The position numbers were made by a program, and so were the translations under genes. Positions 33,751-42,070 of a stretch of 64,000 bases of DNA are shown in pieces. Source of the stretch: Actinokineospora spheciospongiae (lineage in GTDB: Bacteria > Actinomycetota > Actinomycetes > Mycobacteriales > Pseudonocardiaceae); contig NZ_AYXG01000203.1 of assembly GCF_000564855.1 (NCBI RefSeq), positions 1-64,000 of the forward strand. Reading direction: 5' to 3'. The stretch's first letter is position 1. Each line of letters opens with the position of its first letter. The notes below the pieces were generated by a model. The model was not told the DNA's origin, searched no databases, and saw nothing but the letters and a program-made list of their open reading frames with translations.

Positions 33751-35142
33751 ATGCCCAGTCTGACAAGCCCTCAGCGCGGCCGCTTGTCCGGTGTCCCCCT
33801 AGCGCGACGGCTCGCTTCTCTGGATCTGGTCGCGCACACGACCCGGCTGGGCCTGGTCTGGATACTCGCCACCGAGGCCGGGATTCTCACCTGGGTGGTC
33901 CTCGGCACCGCAGCCTCGGGTGCGCCGGACTCCCTGTCGCTGCGGCTGTTCGCGCTGCTGACCGGCTTCGCCATCCTGCACATGGAGGCCACGCGCCCCG
34001 CCGAGGAACGCCGCCGGGCGGCCCACCTGGGCGGCGAGCACATCGACCACACCGGGGTCTGGACGTGCGCCGGGGCGTTCGTGCTGCCGGTCCCCCTGGT
34101 CGTCGCACTGGTGCTGATCATCCGCTTGCGACGGTATTTCATCGCCAGGAAACCACCCGGTCGATACCTGTTCACCACCTCCGCGATCACCTCGTCGGCC
34201 CTGGCGGCCCAGGCGATCGCCACCGCCACCCCGGTGCACGCCTGGATTCGCGGCGCCCCCGTACCACCCGATCGGGTCATCTCGGCGGGCCTGGCGGTGC
34301 TGGCCGCCTTCGCCGCCTACTACGCCGCGCAGACCGTCGTCATCGGCCTCGCCCGCGGCCTGCGCGGTGACTGGCAGTGGATCTCGATCCTCGGCGAGCG
34401 CAAGGAGAACGCCGACCTGCTCATCACGCTGTGCCTGGGCCTCATCGCCGCCTGGGCCGCCGGGGTCGCCTACGGGCTGCTCCTGTTCGCCCTCGCCGGT
34501 GTGGTGATCGGCTACACCAGGCACACCCAGCGCATCGAGCAACTGGAGCAGGAACGCGACCGCCTCGAGGTCGACGCCCTGCACGACCCGCTGACCGGCC
34601 TGGCGAACCAGCGCGGGTTCAACCCCGCCGCGGTGCTGGCCCTGGTCGCCGACCAGGCCCGCCGCAGGCCGACGGCGGTGATGATGTTCGACCTGGACCG
34701 CTTCAAGCAGGTCAACTCGCGCCTGGGCCACCTCGGGGCGAACGAGGTGCTCAAGGCGCTCGCCGGAGTGCTGCGGGCGAGCGTGCGCCGCGACGACCTG
34801 GTCTGCCGCTGGGGCGGTGAGGAGTTCACGGTCCTGCTGCCGAGCACCTCCCGGGTCGACGCCTGGGCGATCGCGGAGCGGATTCGGGACGCGGTGGAGA
34901 ACATGACGGTGGAGCTCACCCGGGCCGCGGGCGGGCGCACGGAGGTCGAGGCGGGGTTCACGATCTCCGGGGGAATCGCGCTGTCACCCGAGCACGGAAC
35001 GGACCTGGCGGCGTTGCAGGAGCACGCGGACCAAGCCCTCTCCGAGGCGAAGAACGGCGGCCGCAACCAAATTCGGATTACTCCGTCAATGCCCCTCCCC
35101 GGCCCCCGCGCCTCCCGCGAGCCGACTTTCGAGCGGCCTTGA
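33751..35142 (+). CDS. Membrane diguanylate cyclase (GGDEF)
   Basis: A 463-residue protein with six or so N-terminal membrane helices (about 30-260), a short coiled coil (HTQRIEQLEQERDRLEVDA) and a C-terminal GGDEF domain. The active-site motif is GGEEF at 355-359. An RRDD inhibitory I-site stands five residues upstream, so it should make c-di-GMP from GTP with product inhibition. In actinomycetes c-di-GMP acts through BldD and other receptors on development. The ATG at 33751 follows AAGGGGGA; a GTG at 33724 is a weaker alternative. Confidence 0.92.
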   Translation: MPSLTSPQRGRLSGVPLARRLASLDLVAHTTRLGLVWILATEAGILTWVVLGTAASGAPDSLSLRLFALLTGFAILHMEATRPAEERRRAAHLGGEHIDHTGVWTCAGAFVLPVPLVVALVLIIRLRRYFIARKPPGRYLFTTSAITSSALAAQAIATATPVHAWIRGAPVPPDRVISAGLAVLAAFAAYYAAQTVVIGLARGLRGDWQWISILGERKENADLLITLCLGLIAAWAAGVAYGLLLFALAGVVIGYTRHTQRIEQLEQERDRLEVDALHDPLTGLANQRGFNPAAVLALVADQARRRPTAVMMFDLDRFKQVNSRLGHLGANEVLKALAGVLRASVRRDDLVCRWGGEEFTVLLPSTSRVDAWAIAERIRDAVENMTVELTRAAGGRTEVEAGFTISGGIALSPEHGTDLAALQEHADQALSEAKNGGRNQIRITPSMPLPGPRASREPTFERP

Positions 35143-35336
35143 CCCCGTTTGCGCCGGGTGTTCCACCGCACCCGGACCGGCCCACCGCGACCGCCCGGTC
35201 CCGGGGTCGAGCCGCTTTCGACGGCGGCCCCGGACCGTTCTCGCCACCTGCGCCCGACCGCTGGTCGGTACTGCTCCACCCACCGCGTCCACCCGCCGAC
35301 CGGGAGCCGTTTCTCCCCGTCCCACATCGGCCCGAG

Positions 35337-35510
35337 TTACCCACAGGGCTGTGGACAACTCCATCGCACGCGCGCTCTTTTGTCGTGGCCACACCGTAGT
35401 GTGGAATTCGGGGGTTCCCCTGGGGCTGTGGACAACTGGAGCCGAGCGGCGGTTTTTGTCGGTGCCGCCCGGTAGTGTGGAAATCGGGGGAACCCCGGGC
35501 CTGTGGATGG
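35337..35510. repeat. Three-copy ~76-bp repeat with DnaA-box 9-mers
   Basis: The gap 35143-35556 between two convergent genes holds three degenerate units spaced 75-77 bp. Each carries TGTGGA: perfect DnaA boxes (minus strand) at 35350-35358 and 35427-35435, and a TGTGGATGG at 35502-35510. TTACCCACA lies at 35337-35345. Units 2 and 3 also share GTAGTGTGGAA(A/T)TCGGGGG at 35396 and 35472. No gene is supported here. Confidence 0.75.
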
Positions 35511-35556
35511 TTCGAGCGGGGCTCGGGGTCTCGGGGATATGTTGGCGGGTTGGGGA

Positions 35557-36138
35557 TCAGCGCAGCTTGGCGGTCAGGGCGGGCCGGACGGTGGGCCACT
35601 CCTCGGCGGTGACGGAGTAGGTGACGGTGTCCCGGATCGTGCCGTCGGGGCGGATTCGGTGGGAGCGCAGGACGCCTTCACGCCGGGCGCCGAGGCGCTC
35701 GATCGCCCGCTGGGAGCGCTCGTTGCGGTGGTCGGTGTGCCAAGCGACGCGGATCGCCCCGAGGTGGTCGAAGGCGTGCGACAGCAGCAGGAGCTTCGCC
35801 TCGGTGTTCAGGCCGGTGCGGTGCCAGCGGGAGCCGATCCAGGTGTGGCCGATGGCGAGGCCCCGGTGCTGCTCGTCGATGTCGTAGTAGGACGTCGTGC
35901 CCGCCGCTTCGCCCGTGTCGGCGCAGATCTGGGCGAACGCGAGGCGGTCCGGGTCCGCGAGCGCCCTGGTGATGAGGGCTTCCATCTCGGGGACGGTGGT
36001 GGGCCGGGTGCTGCTCAGCCACGTCCACACGTCCGGGTCCCGGCCCGCGGCGAGGAGGCCGGGGGCGTGGGACGGGGTCAGGGGTTCCAGGCGGACGTGC
36101 TTGCCGGTCAGGGTCCGATGCTCTCGCCAGGTGCTCAC
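35557..36138 (-). CDS. GNAT family N-acetyltransferase (RimJ/RimL type)
   Basis: A 193-residue acetyltransferase of the ribosomal-protein-Ser/Ala acetyltransferase group. It has VRLEPLTPSHA at the N-terminus, the acetyl-CoA pyrophosphate-binding region around HRTGLNTEAKLLLLSHAF and the RNERSQRAIERLGARREG helix typical of RimJ/RimL. The acceptor is unknown. The GTG at 36138 is preferred because TAGCGT lies seven bases before it; the GTG at 36147 would overlap that box. It is divergent from the Fic-like gene. Confidence 0.87.
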   Translation of the reverse strand: MSTWREHRTLTGKHVRLEPLTPSHAPGLLAAGRDPDVWTWLSSTRPTTVPEMEALITRALADPDRLAFAQICADTGEAAGTTSYYDIDEQHRGLAIGHTWIGSRWHRTGLNTEAKLLLLSHAFDHLGAIRVAWHTDHRNERSQRAIERLGARREGVLRSHRIRPDGTIRDTVTYSVTAEEWPTVRPALTAKLR

Positions 36139-36145
36139 CGCACCC

Positions 36146-36151
36146 ACGCTA
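36146..36151 (-). promoter_or_regulatory. Leaderless -10 box of the GNAT gene
   Basis: TAGCGT on the minus strand, seven bases before GTG 36138. Confidence 0.5.
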
Positions 36152-36217
36152 GAGCGCGAAGTGGCATTACCGGGATGGCCACTACTGGTCAGTTAGGCAA
36201 GGCCACTTGTCGGCCGG

Positions 36218-36223
36218 TAGTGT
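36218..36223 (+). promoter_or_regulatory. Leaderless -10 box of the Fic-like gene
   Basis: TAGTGT seven bases before GTG 36231. Between the two divergent boxes, GGCCACT occurs at about 36176 and 36201 with an inverted copy at about 36162, a possible operator. Confidence 0.45.
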
Positions 36224-36230
36224 CCGGGCC

Positions 36231-36968
36231 GTGACCGATCCACTGGCTCCGCTGCTGGACCTGCCCGGTGTCGCCGACGCCGTCCGCCTCGCCAGGGAGT
36301 CGGTGGCGGTGGTGCACCGGCACCCGACGAACCGCCGGGGGTGGCCCGCGACGTCCGCCGAGGCGTCGGTGCGGGCCGCGCGGGCCTCGGCCGTGCTCGA
36401 CGGCGGGGACCCGGAGATCCCCGAGGAGGGTGGGGTCACCGACCCGGTGACGGCGGGCGCGCTGCGCGTCGCCGAGGCGCTGGGGCCGCTGCTGTCCACC
36501 TGGGAGCGGGCACCCATGCAGGCGCTGGCGCGGCTGCACGTGCTCGCGGCCGCCGACCTGGGGGCCGACGACAGCGCGCTGGGACGGCCCCGCGAGGGGC
36601 TGGGGGTGGCGAGCAGGCTCGACCTGCTGGCCGGTCTGGTCGCCGGTGGGTCGAAGGTGCCCGGACCGGTTTTGAGCGCCGTCGTGCACGGGGAACTGCT
36701 GGCGCTGCGGCCGTTCGGGACGGCCGACGGGGTGGTGGCGCGGGCGGCGGCCCGGCTGACCACCATCCAGACCGGCTTGGACCCCAAGGGGCTGGCCGTG
36801 CCCGAGGTGTTCTTCATGCGCCGGGCCGAGCGCTACCGCGAGACCGCCGACGGGTTCGCGGGCGGCGGCCCGGAGGGGGTCGCGGCCTGGATCGTGTTCT
36901 GCTGCGAGGCCCTGGAGGCTGGGGCCAAGGAGGCCACCGGCATCGCCGAGGCCGCCGTCACGCAGTAG
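36231..36968 (+). CDS. Fic/DOC-fold protein, active site degenerate
   Basis: A 245-residue all-helical protein. Near residue 160-175 the stretch LLALRPFGTADGVVARAAAR sits where Fic proteins have HPFxxGNGRxxR: the PF and the final Arg remain, but the catalytic His is Arg and GNGR is DGVVAR. AMP transfer is therefore unlikely. Related actinobacterial genes are often labelled oxidoreductase without evidence. The GTG at 36231 is supported by a leaderless promoter. Its 3' end overlaps the convergent murQ by 11 bp. Confidence 0.7.
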   Translation: MTDPLAPLLDLPGVADAVRLARESVAVVHRHPTNRRGWPATSAEASVRAARASAVLDGGDPEIPEEGGVTDPVTAGALRVAEALGPLLSTWERAPMQALARLHVLAAADLGADDSALGRPREGLGVASRLDLLAGLVAGGSKVPGPVLSAVVHGELLALRPFGTADGVVARAAARLTTIQTGLDPKGLAVPEVFFMRRAERYRETADGFAGGGPEGVAAWIVFCCEALEAGAKEATGIAEAAVTQ

Positions 36969-37887
36969 CGCCCGCGTTCAGCAGCCCCAGGGCCTGCCGG
37001 ACGTGGCCGTTGGAGTCCGCCAGCGCCTTGCCCGCCCGGGTGACGCCGACGCCGGAGAGCAGGTGGACCATGGCCACCTTGAGGTCGCCCTGGGCTTCGA
37101 TCAGCGCCGCCGAGCACTCCTGCTGGTCCAGGCCGGTGGCCTCGCACAGGATGCGCAGCGCGCGGCCGCGCAGCTTGGCGTTGCTGGCCCGCATGCTGAC
37201 CATCAGGTTCGAGTACGTGCGACCCATCTTGATCATCACGGCGGTGGAGAACGCGGTCAGCACGATCTTCTGCGCCGTGCCCGCCTTCATCCTGGTCGAA
37301 CCGGAGATGGCCTCGGGGCCGGTGTCGACGGTGATGTGGATGTCGACGCAGGCGGGGCGGACCGCGTCGGGGTTGTTCGACACCAGCGCGGTCGTCGCGC
37401 CGATCTCCCGGGCCGCGGCCAGCGCGCCGATCACGAACGGGGTGCGGCCGGAGGCGGCCAGGCCCAGCACGAAGTCACCGGGGCGCACGTCGCGGACCAT
37501 CTCGGCGGCACCGGCGCGGTCGTCGTCCTCGGCGCCCTCCACGGCGTTGCGCAGCGCGCCCGCGCCACCGGCGTGGTGCACCTGGAACCAGTCGTCGGGG
37601 ATGTTGAAGGTGGGCTTGAGTTCAGCGGCGTCCAGCGTCGCCAGCCTGCCCGAGGTGCCCGCGCCCACGTAGTGCACGCGGTGGCCGTCGCGCAGCGCCT
37701 CGGTGGCCAGGTCGACCGCCCGGCTCAGGTGCTGCAACGCGGCGGCGACCGCGCCGGGGACCACGTGGTCCTCGGTGTTGATCGTGCGCAGGATGTCCAG
37801 GGTGGACATCCGGTCGATCTCGGCGGTGCGCGGGTTCCGCCGCTCCGTGGGGGATTCGACATGGACCACTTGGCGTGGCACGGTCAT
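36958..37887 (-). CDS. murQ: N-acetylmuramic acid 6-phosphate etherase
   Basis: A 309-residue SIS-domain lyase that removes D-lactate from MurNAc-6-phosphate to give GlcNAc-6-phosphate. The signatures TERRNPRTAEID near the N-terminus, VHYVGAGTSGRLATLDAAE (sugar-phosphate site) and the TGPEAISGSTRMKAGTAQK motif are intact. The ATG at 37887 has GAGGAGGGGG upstream. An ATG at 37935 overlapping the murR stop (ATGA) would add 16 residues and is a real alternative. It is co-transcribed with murR. Confidence 0.95.
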   Translation of the reverse strand: MTVPRQVVHVESPTERRNPRTAEIDRMSTLDILRTINTEDHVVPGAVAAALQHLSRAVDLATEALRDGHRVHYVGAGTSGRLATLDAAELKPTFNIPDDWFQVHHAGGAGALRNAVEGAEDDDRAGAAEMVRDVRPGDFVLGLAASGRTPFVIGALAAAREIGATTALVSNNPDAVRPACVDIHITVDTGPEAISGSTRMKAGTAQKIVLTAFSTAVMIKMGRTYSNLMVSMRASNAKLRGRALRILCEATGLDQQECSAALIEAQGDLKVAMVHLLSGVGVTRAGKALADSNGHVRQALGLLNAGATA

Positions 37888-37931
37888 GGAAACGTCCCCC
37901 TCCTCGGCGGCGCGAGCCCGCGCACCCCTGG

Positions 37932-38867
37932 TCATTTGCCGGTCTCCCGCGGCTTGCGGCGGCCGTCGTGCCTGGTCTCCAGGCGGTGCGGGCCGACCGC
38001 GTCGCGGGTCGAGTCGAGTGCCTTGATCGACTGGTCCAGGTGGTGCTGGGCCACGCCGATGAACAGGCAGTCCACGACGGTGAGCTGCGCGATGCGGCTC
38101 GCGGTGGCGCCGGAGCGGAAGGTCGTCTCCCGCGCGGCGGTGGTGAGCACGAGGTCGGCGACCTCGGCGATCGGCGACGTCGGGTAGTTGGTCAGGGCGA
38201 CCGTGGTGGCCCCGTGCTCCCTGGCGACGCGCAGCGCCTCGACGGTGTCGGCGGTGGCGCCGGTGTGCGAGATGCCGACCGCGACGTCGCCGGTGTTCAG
38301 GACGGCCGCGGAGGTCAGCATGATGTGCGTGTCGTTCCAGGCGAAGCAGACCCGGCCGATGCGGTGCAGCTTCTGCTGCAGGTCGGCGGCGACGAAGGCG
38401 CTGGCGCCCACGCCGTAGACGTCGACCCGGCCCGCGGTGGCGACGGCCTCGATGACCTGGGCGAGCACGGCGATGTCGACCTGCTCGGCGGTCTCCTCGA
38501 CCGCGCGGGCGTCGGCGAAGGTGACCTTGCCGACGACGGTCTTGAGGTCGTCCTCGGGGGCGATCTCACCGCCCAGGTCGCGGTCGACCCTGGCCTCGGA
38601 GCGGGCGGTGTCGGCCGCGAGGGCGATGCGCAGCTCGGGGTAGCCCCCGACGCCGATCGCCTTGCAGAACCGGGTCACCGTCGTCTCGCTGGTACCGGCG
38701 GCCTCGGCGACCTCGGTGATGCTGCGCCGGGCCACGGTGTGGGGGCTGTCGAGCACCACCTTGGCCACTCGCTGCTCTGCTCTGGCCAGGCCGGGCAGGA
38801 GCGAGCGAATGCGGACCAACGGGCTTGCCTCGCTGTGTTCTGCTGTCGTCATGTCACTCGCACTCAC
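37932..38867 (-). CDS. murR: RpiR-family regulator (MurR-like)
   Basis: A 311-residue regulator. The N-terminal HTH_6 domain (about 15-90, with ITEVAEAAGTSETTVTRFCKAIG) binds DNA, and the C-terminal SIS domain (about 130-260, with VYGVGASAFVA and ISHTGATADTVEAL) should bind a phosphosugar, most simply MurNAc-6-P given murQ downstream. The GTG at 38867 is set by a TAAGTT box six bases upstream. A palindrome CTAACAGTTAG abuts that box and would suit autorepression. The gene name rests on the neighbourhood. Confidence 0.88.
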   Translation of the reverse strand: MSASDMTTAEHSEASPLVRIRSLLPGLARAEQRVAKVVLDSPHTVARRSITEVAEAAGTSETTVTRFCKAIGVGGYPELRIALAADTARSEARVDRDLGGEIAPEDDLKTVVGKVTFADARAVEETAEQVDIAVLAQVIEAVATAGRVDVYGVGASAFVAADLQQKLHRIGRVCFAWNDTHIMLTSAAVLNTGDVAVGISHTGATADTVEALRVAREHGATTVALTNYPTSPIAEVADLVLTTAARETTFRSGATASRIAQLTVVDCLFIGVAQHHLDQSIKALDSTRDAVGPHRLETRHDGRRKPRETGK

Positions 38868-38873
38868 GTGGGA

Positions 38874-38890
38874 AACTTACTAACAGTTAG
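38874..38890 (-). promoter_or_regulatory. murRQ promoter with palindromic operator
   Basis: TAAGTT (38874-38879, minus strand) six bases before the murR GTG, abutted by the perfect 11-bp palindrome CTAACAGTTAG (38880-38890), a likely MurR site. Confidence 0.5.
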
Positions 38891-39018
38891 GGGGTATATC
38901 AAGGTGCTGCGTGACATCTGGAGGCAACGCTACCCAAATGTGTCCGCAACCGCCGTGGCCCTTCGTGGGGCTTGCCCACGGAATCGCTGGTCGAGTGCTG
39001 TTTGTTAGCGCCCAACCC

Positions 39019-40773
39019 TCAACGAGTTTGGAGGCGCCACCCGAGCGGTCGCATCAGGTGGGGTTCTTTCTCACCGTTGAGCAGCATTCGATCACCGTCG
39101 GTTACGACTATCCCGTCCAACAGGATTCCTCGACCGGTGTAACGACTGTCCGTAGTCGAAACCCAGCGCAAAGTTATGCCGTCGCCACCCGGCACGATTG
39201 CGTCAACCGTCCACCAACTGCGGTGTCCCGAACCCGCCAGTAACTCCGTTTGGCCTACTGGCGCACCGGTTCCCCAGGCGCGCAACGGGATTCGCCGCCA
39301 CGTCTGCCCGTCCGCGCTCGACTCCAGGGCGAGCGGGTCGGTGTCCTCGGTGTCGACGAAGGCGTCGAAGCGCACCCGCATCGCACCCCGGGAGGTCAGC
39401 GGCGGGGTCGTCAGCGTGGCTGTCGTCGCGTCGACGGGCGGGGCGAACCAGGCGTCCGGACCGTGCCTGGGGTGCACGGCCATCGCCGAGGCCAAACCGC
39501 TCGCCAACCGTTCGCGTGCCATGTTGATGGTTCCCCGGTTGCGGGACGGGTGAACCCTGTTGGTCAGCAGGATCGCGATGGAGCGCGAAGCCGGGTCGAT
39601 GACCAGCGACGTCCCGGTGAAACCGGTGTGCCCCGCGGTGCGCGGACCGGACAGCCCGCCCATGTACCAGCGCTGGTCCAGTTCGAAGCCCAGGCCGTGG
39701 TCGTTGCCGGGGAAGTCGCCGTTGAAGTTGGTGAGCATGGTGTGGACCGTGTCCGGCCGCAGGACCCGCCTGCCCGCGTAGCTGCCGCCGTTGAGGATCG
39801 CCTGGCCCAGCACGGCGAGGTCGGCCGCGGTGGAGAACACCCCGGCGTGCCCGGCCACCCCGCCCAGCGACCACGCGTTCTCGTCGTGCACCTGCCCGCG
39901 CACCACCCCGCGCGGGGGAGCGCTCTGGAACTCCGTCGCCGCCACCCGGTCCAGCTTGCTCGCGGGTGGGTTGTAGCCGGTGTCCACCAGGCCCAGGGGG
40001 CGGGTGATCCGGTCGGCCACGAAGGCGTCCAGGGAGCGGCCGCTGAGCCGTTCGACGAGGACGCCGAGGGTGATCAGGTTGAGGTCCGAGTACACGTACG
40101 ACGAGCCGGGCGGGTTGACCGGCGCCCGGTCCATCACCGCCTTGACCCGCGACGGCTCGTCCGGCCAGTCGCGCCACAGCGGGATGAACGGCTCCAGGCC
40201 CGAGGTGTGCGTCAGGAGCTGCCGGACGGTGATCTGCTCCTTGCCGTTGACCCCGAACTCCGGCAGGTAGCCCGCCACCCGCCGGTCCACCTTGAGCCTG
40301 CCGTCCTCGACCAGGCACATGACCGCCAGCGAGGTGAACAGCTTGCTCACCGACGCCAGGTCGAACACGGTGTCGGCGCGCACCGGCACCTGCTGCTCGG
40401 CGGGCAGCTCCGTGCCCGCGCCGTCGGCGTAGCGCAGCGCCTTGCCCACCGCCTGCCGGTGCACGACGGTGCCGTGGTGCACCAGCAGGCTGACCGCACC
40501 GGGGAACAGCGGTGTCGTCGGCGACGGCCCGGTCCACGCCGCGATTGCCTCGCCCGCGGCGCGGATCGGCGCCGGGTCCAGGCCCACCGACTCCGGCGTG
40601 CCCGGCCGCAGCACGGTGTCGGCGGGGGCGAACCCGCGCTGCGGCAGGTCGAAGCGCCCCGCCGCGCGTTCGTCGCCCGGGTGTGCGGCCACCGCTACCG
40701 CGCTGCCCGCGACCGTGGCCGCCACCAGCGCGAGGCACAGGACCGCCGCGCCGCCGCGTGTTCTCCAGGCCAT
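39019..40773 (-). CDS. Exported beta-lactamase-family serine hydrolase, AmiE-like
   Basis: A 584-residue secreted protein with a signal peptide (about 1-30). The penicillin-binding-fold catalytic motifs are S141-V-S-K144 and Y228-S-D, with GHTGFTG as the third box. A ~170-residue C-terminal beta-rich domain follows (after about residue 410), unlike compact esterases. Its place after nagZ and namZ matches Bacillus ybbE/amiE, whose product is a MurNAc-L-Ala amidase; I infer that role from context. It is 10 bp from namZ, so one operon. A GTG at 40782 could extend it by three residues. Confidence 0.8.
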   Translation of the reverse strand: MAWRTRGGAAVLCLALVAATVAGSAVAVAAHPGDERAAGRFDLPQRGFAPADTVLRPGTPESVGLDPAPIRAAGEAIAAWTGPSPTTPLFPGAVSLLVHHGTVVHRQAVGKALRYADGAGTELPAEQQVPVRADTVFDLASVSKLFTSLAVMCLVEDGRLKVDRRVAGYLPEFGVNGKEQITVRQLLTHTSGLEPFIPLWRDWPDEPSRVKAVMDRAPVNPPGSSYVYSDLNLITLGVLVERLSGRSLDAFVADRITRPLGLVDTGYNPPASKLDRVAATEFQSAPPRGVVRGQVHDENAWSLGGVAGHAGVFSTAADLAVLGQAILNGGSYAGRRVLRPDTVHTMLTNFNGDFPGNDHGLGFELDQRWYMGGLSGPRTAGHTGFTGTSLVIDPASRSIAILLTNRVHPSRNRGTINMARERLASGLASAMAVHPRHGPDAWFAPPVDATTATLTTPPLTSRGAMRVRFDAFVDTEDTDPLALESSADGQTWRRIPLRAWGTGAPVGQTELLAGSGHRSWWTVDAIVPGGDGITLRWVSTTDSRYTGRGILLDGIVVTDGDRMLLNGEKEPHLMRPLGWRLQTR

Positions 40774-40783
40774 CGCCCCCACC

Positions 40784-42064
40784 TCACCGGTAGAGCAGGT
40801 ACTCGCGCCGCAGACCGCGGAAAGCGGCCTGCTCCGACTCCCACGCGCCGACGACCTCGTCGACCCCCGCGCCCGCGTCCACCATCCGGCGCAGCCGGTC
40901 GGAGCCGGAGAGCTTGTCGACGTAGTTGTCCGGCCGCCAGCCGAACACGTCCGGGTGCGCCAGCTCGGCGGTCACGATCATCGCGATCGCCGTGCGGATT
41001 GGGTCGAACCGGCGCGGGTCGGTGACGTGCACCTGCACCCCGCCGCACGCCTCGCCGACGAACTTGCCGAACGTCGGCACGAAGTGGTGCTCGCGCAGCC
41101 GCACCCCGGGCAGCCCGAGCGCGTTGAGCGCCTCCGCCCACCGCCAGTCGACCCCGGGGGCGCCGATGATCTCGAACGGGCGGGTGGTGCCCCGGCCCTC
41201 GGAGAACACCGTGCCCTCGAACAGGCAGGTGCCGGGGTAGGCGAGCGCGGTCTGCTCGGTCGGCACGTTCGGGCTCGGCATGACCCACTGCAACCCGGTC
41301 TCGGCGAAGAGCTGGTCGCGCCGCCACCCCCGCACGCGCACGACCTCCAGCCCCGGCAACCGCTTGCCGCCGGTGTCGGCGGGCAGGAACTCGGCGTCGA
41401 ACAGGCCCGCCAGCTCGCCGACGGTCATGCCGTGCTGCTGGGCGATCGGCTTGCGCCCCACCCCGGAGGCGAACGCCGGGTCCAGGGTGGGCCCGAACGC
41501 CTCGCCGCCGACCGGGTTGGGCCGGTCGAGCACGACGAACGCGGCGCCGGTCAGCGCCGCCGCGTGCATGGCCGAGTACATGGTCCAGATGTAGGTGTAG
41601 AAGCGGGCGCCGATGTCGGCGATGTCGAACAGCACGGTGTCGACCCCCGCCTTGGTCAACTGTCCGGCGAGCTTCGCCGCGGTGGCGCCGTAGGCGTCGT
41701 ACACCGGCAGCCGGGTCCGCGGGTCGAGGTAGTCGCCCTCGGACCCGCCCGCCTGCGCGGTGCCGCGGAACCCGTGCTCCGGGCCGAAGACGGCGACCGG
41801 TCGCACCCCAGCGGCCACCATGGAGTCGACCAGGTGCGTGCCGTCGCGCAGGACGCCGGTCGGGTTCGACACGACGCCGACCTTCCTGCCCGCCAGCGAC
41901 CGCCACCCCTGCGCGGCCAGCACGTCGGCCCCCGCGGTGACCCGACCGGGACCGCCCGGCTGCCCCTGCTGCTCGTTTTGCCGGGTCGCCGTCGCCGGGC
42001 CCGCCGCCGTGGACAGCAGCGGGGCGGCCAGCGTCGACGCGGTGAGGAAACGTCGTCTGTCCAT
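40784..42064 (-). CDS. namZ: Exo-beta-N-acetylmuramidase NamZ (DUF1343)
   Basis: A 426-residue DUF1343/YbbC-type protein, the family of Bacillus NamZ (GH171), which releases terminal MurNAc from wall fragments. A twin-arginine-like signal (DRRRFL at residues 2-7, then a hydrophobic Ala-rich stretch) sends it outside folded. Conserved blocks are VVSNPTGV, FGPEHGFRG, LFDIADIGARFYTYIWTM and VLDRPNP. The ATG at 42064 is 6 bp after the nagZ stop, so it is co-translated with nagZ. Confidence 0.92.
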   Translation of the reverse strand: MDRRRFLTASTLAAPLLSTAAGPATATRQNEQQGQPGGPGRVTAGADVLAAQGWRSLAGRKVGVVSNPTGVLRDGTHLVDSMVAAGVRPVAVFGPEHGFRGTAQAGGSEGDYLDPRTRLPVYDAYGATAAKLAGQLTKAGVDTVLFDIADIGARFYTYIWTMYSAMHAAALTGAAFVVLDRPNPVGGEAFGPTLDPAFASGVGRKPIAQQHGMTVGELAGLFDAEFLPADTGGKRLPGLEVVRVRGWRRDQLFAETGLQWVMPSPNVPTEQTALAYPGTCLFEGTVFSEGRGTTRPFEIIGAPGVDWRWAEALNALGLPGVRLREHHFVPTFGKFVGEACGGVQVHVTDPRRFDPIRTAIAMIVTAELAHPDVFGWRPDNYVDKLSGSDRLRRMVDAGAGVDEVVGAWESEQAAFRGLRREYLLYR

Positions 42065-42070
42065 GCCCGG

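Noticed and set aside
33550-33766. 63- and 69-residue minus-strand frames covering the mini-ORF region
   Set aside because: No ribosome-binding sites and poor codon bias; the six-codon ORFs inside have the translation signals.
38953-38981. Hairpin downstream of the AmiE-like gene
   Set aside because: Only a 6-bp stem with a long loop; not strong enough to annotate as a terminator.
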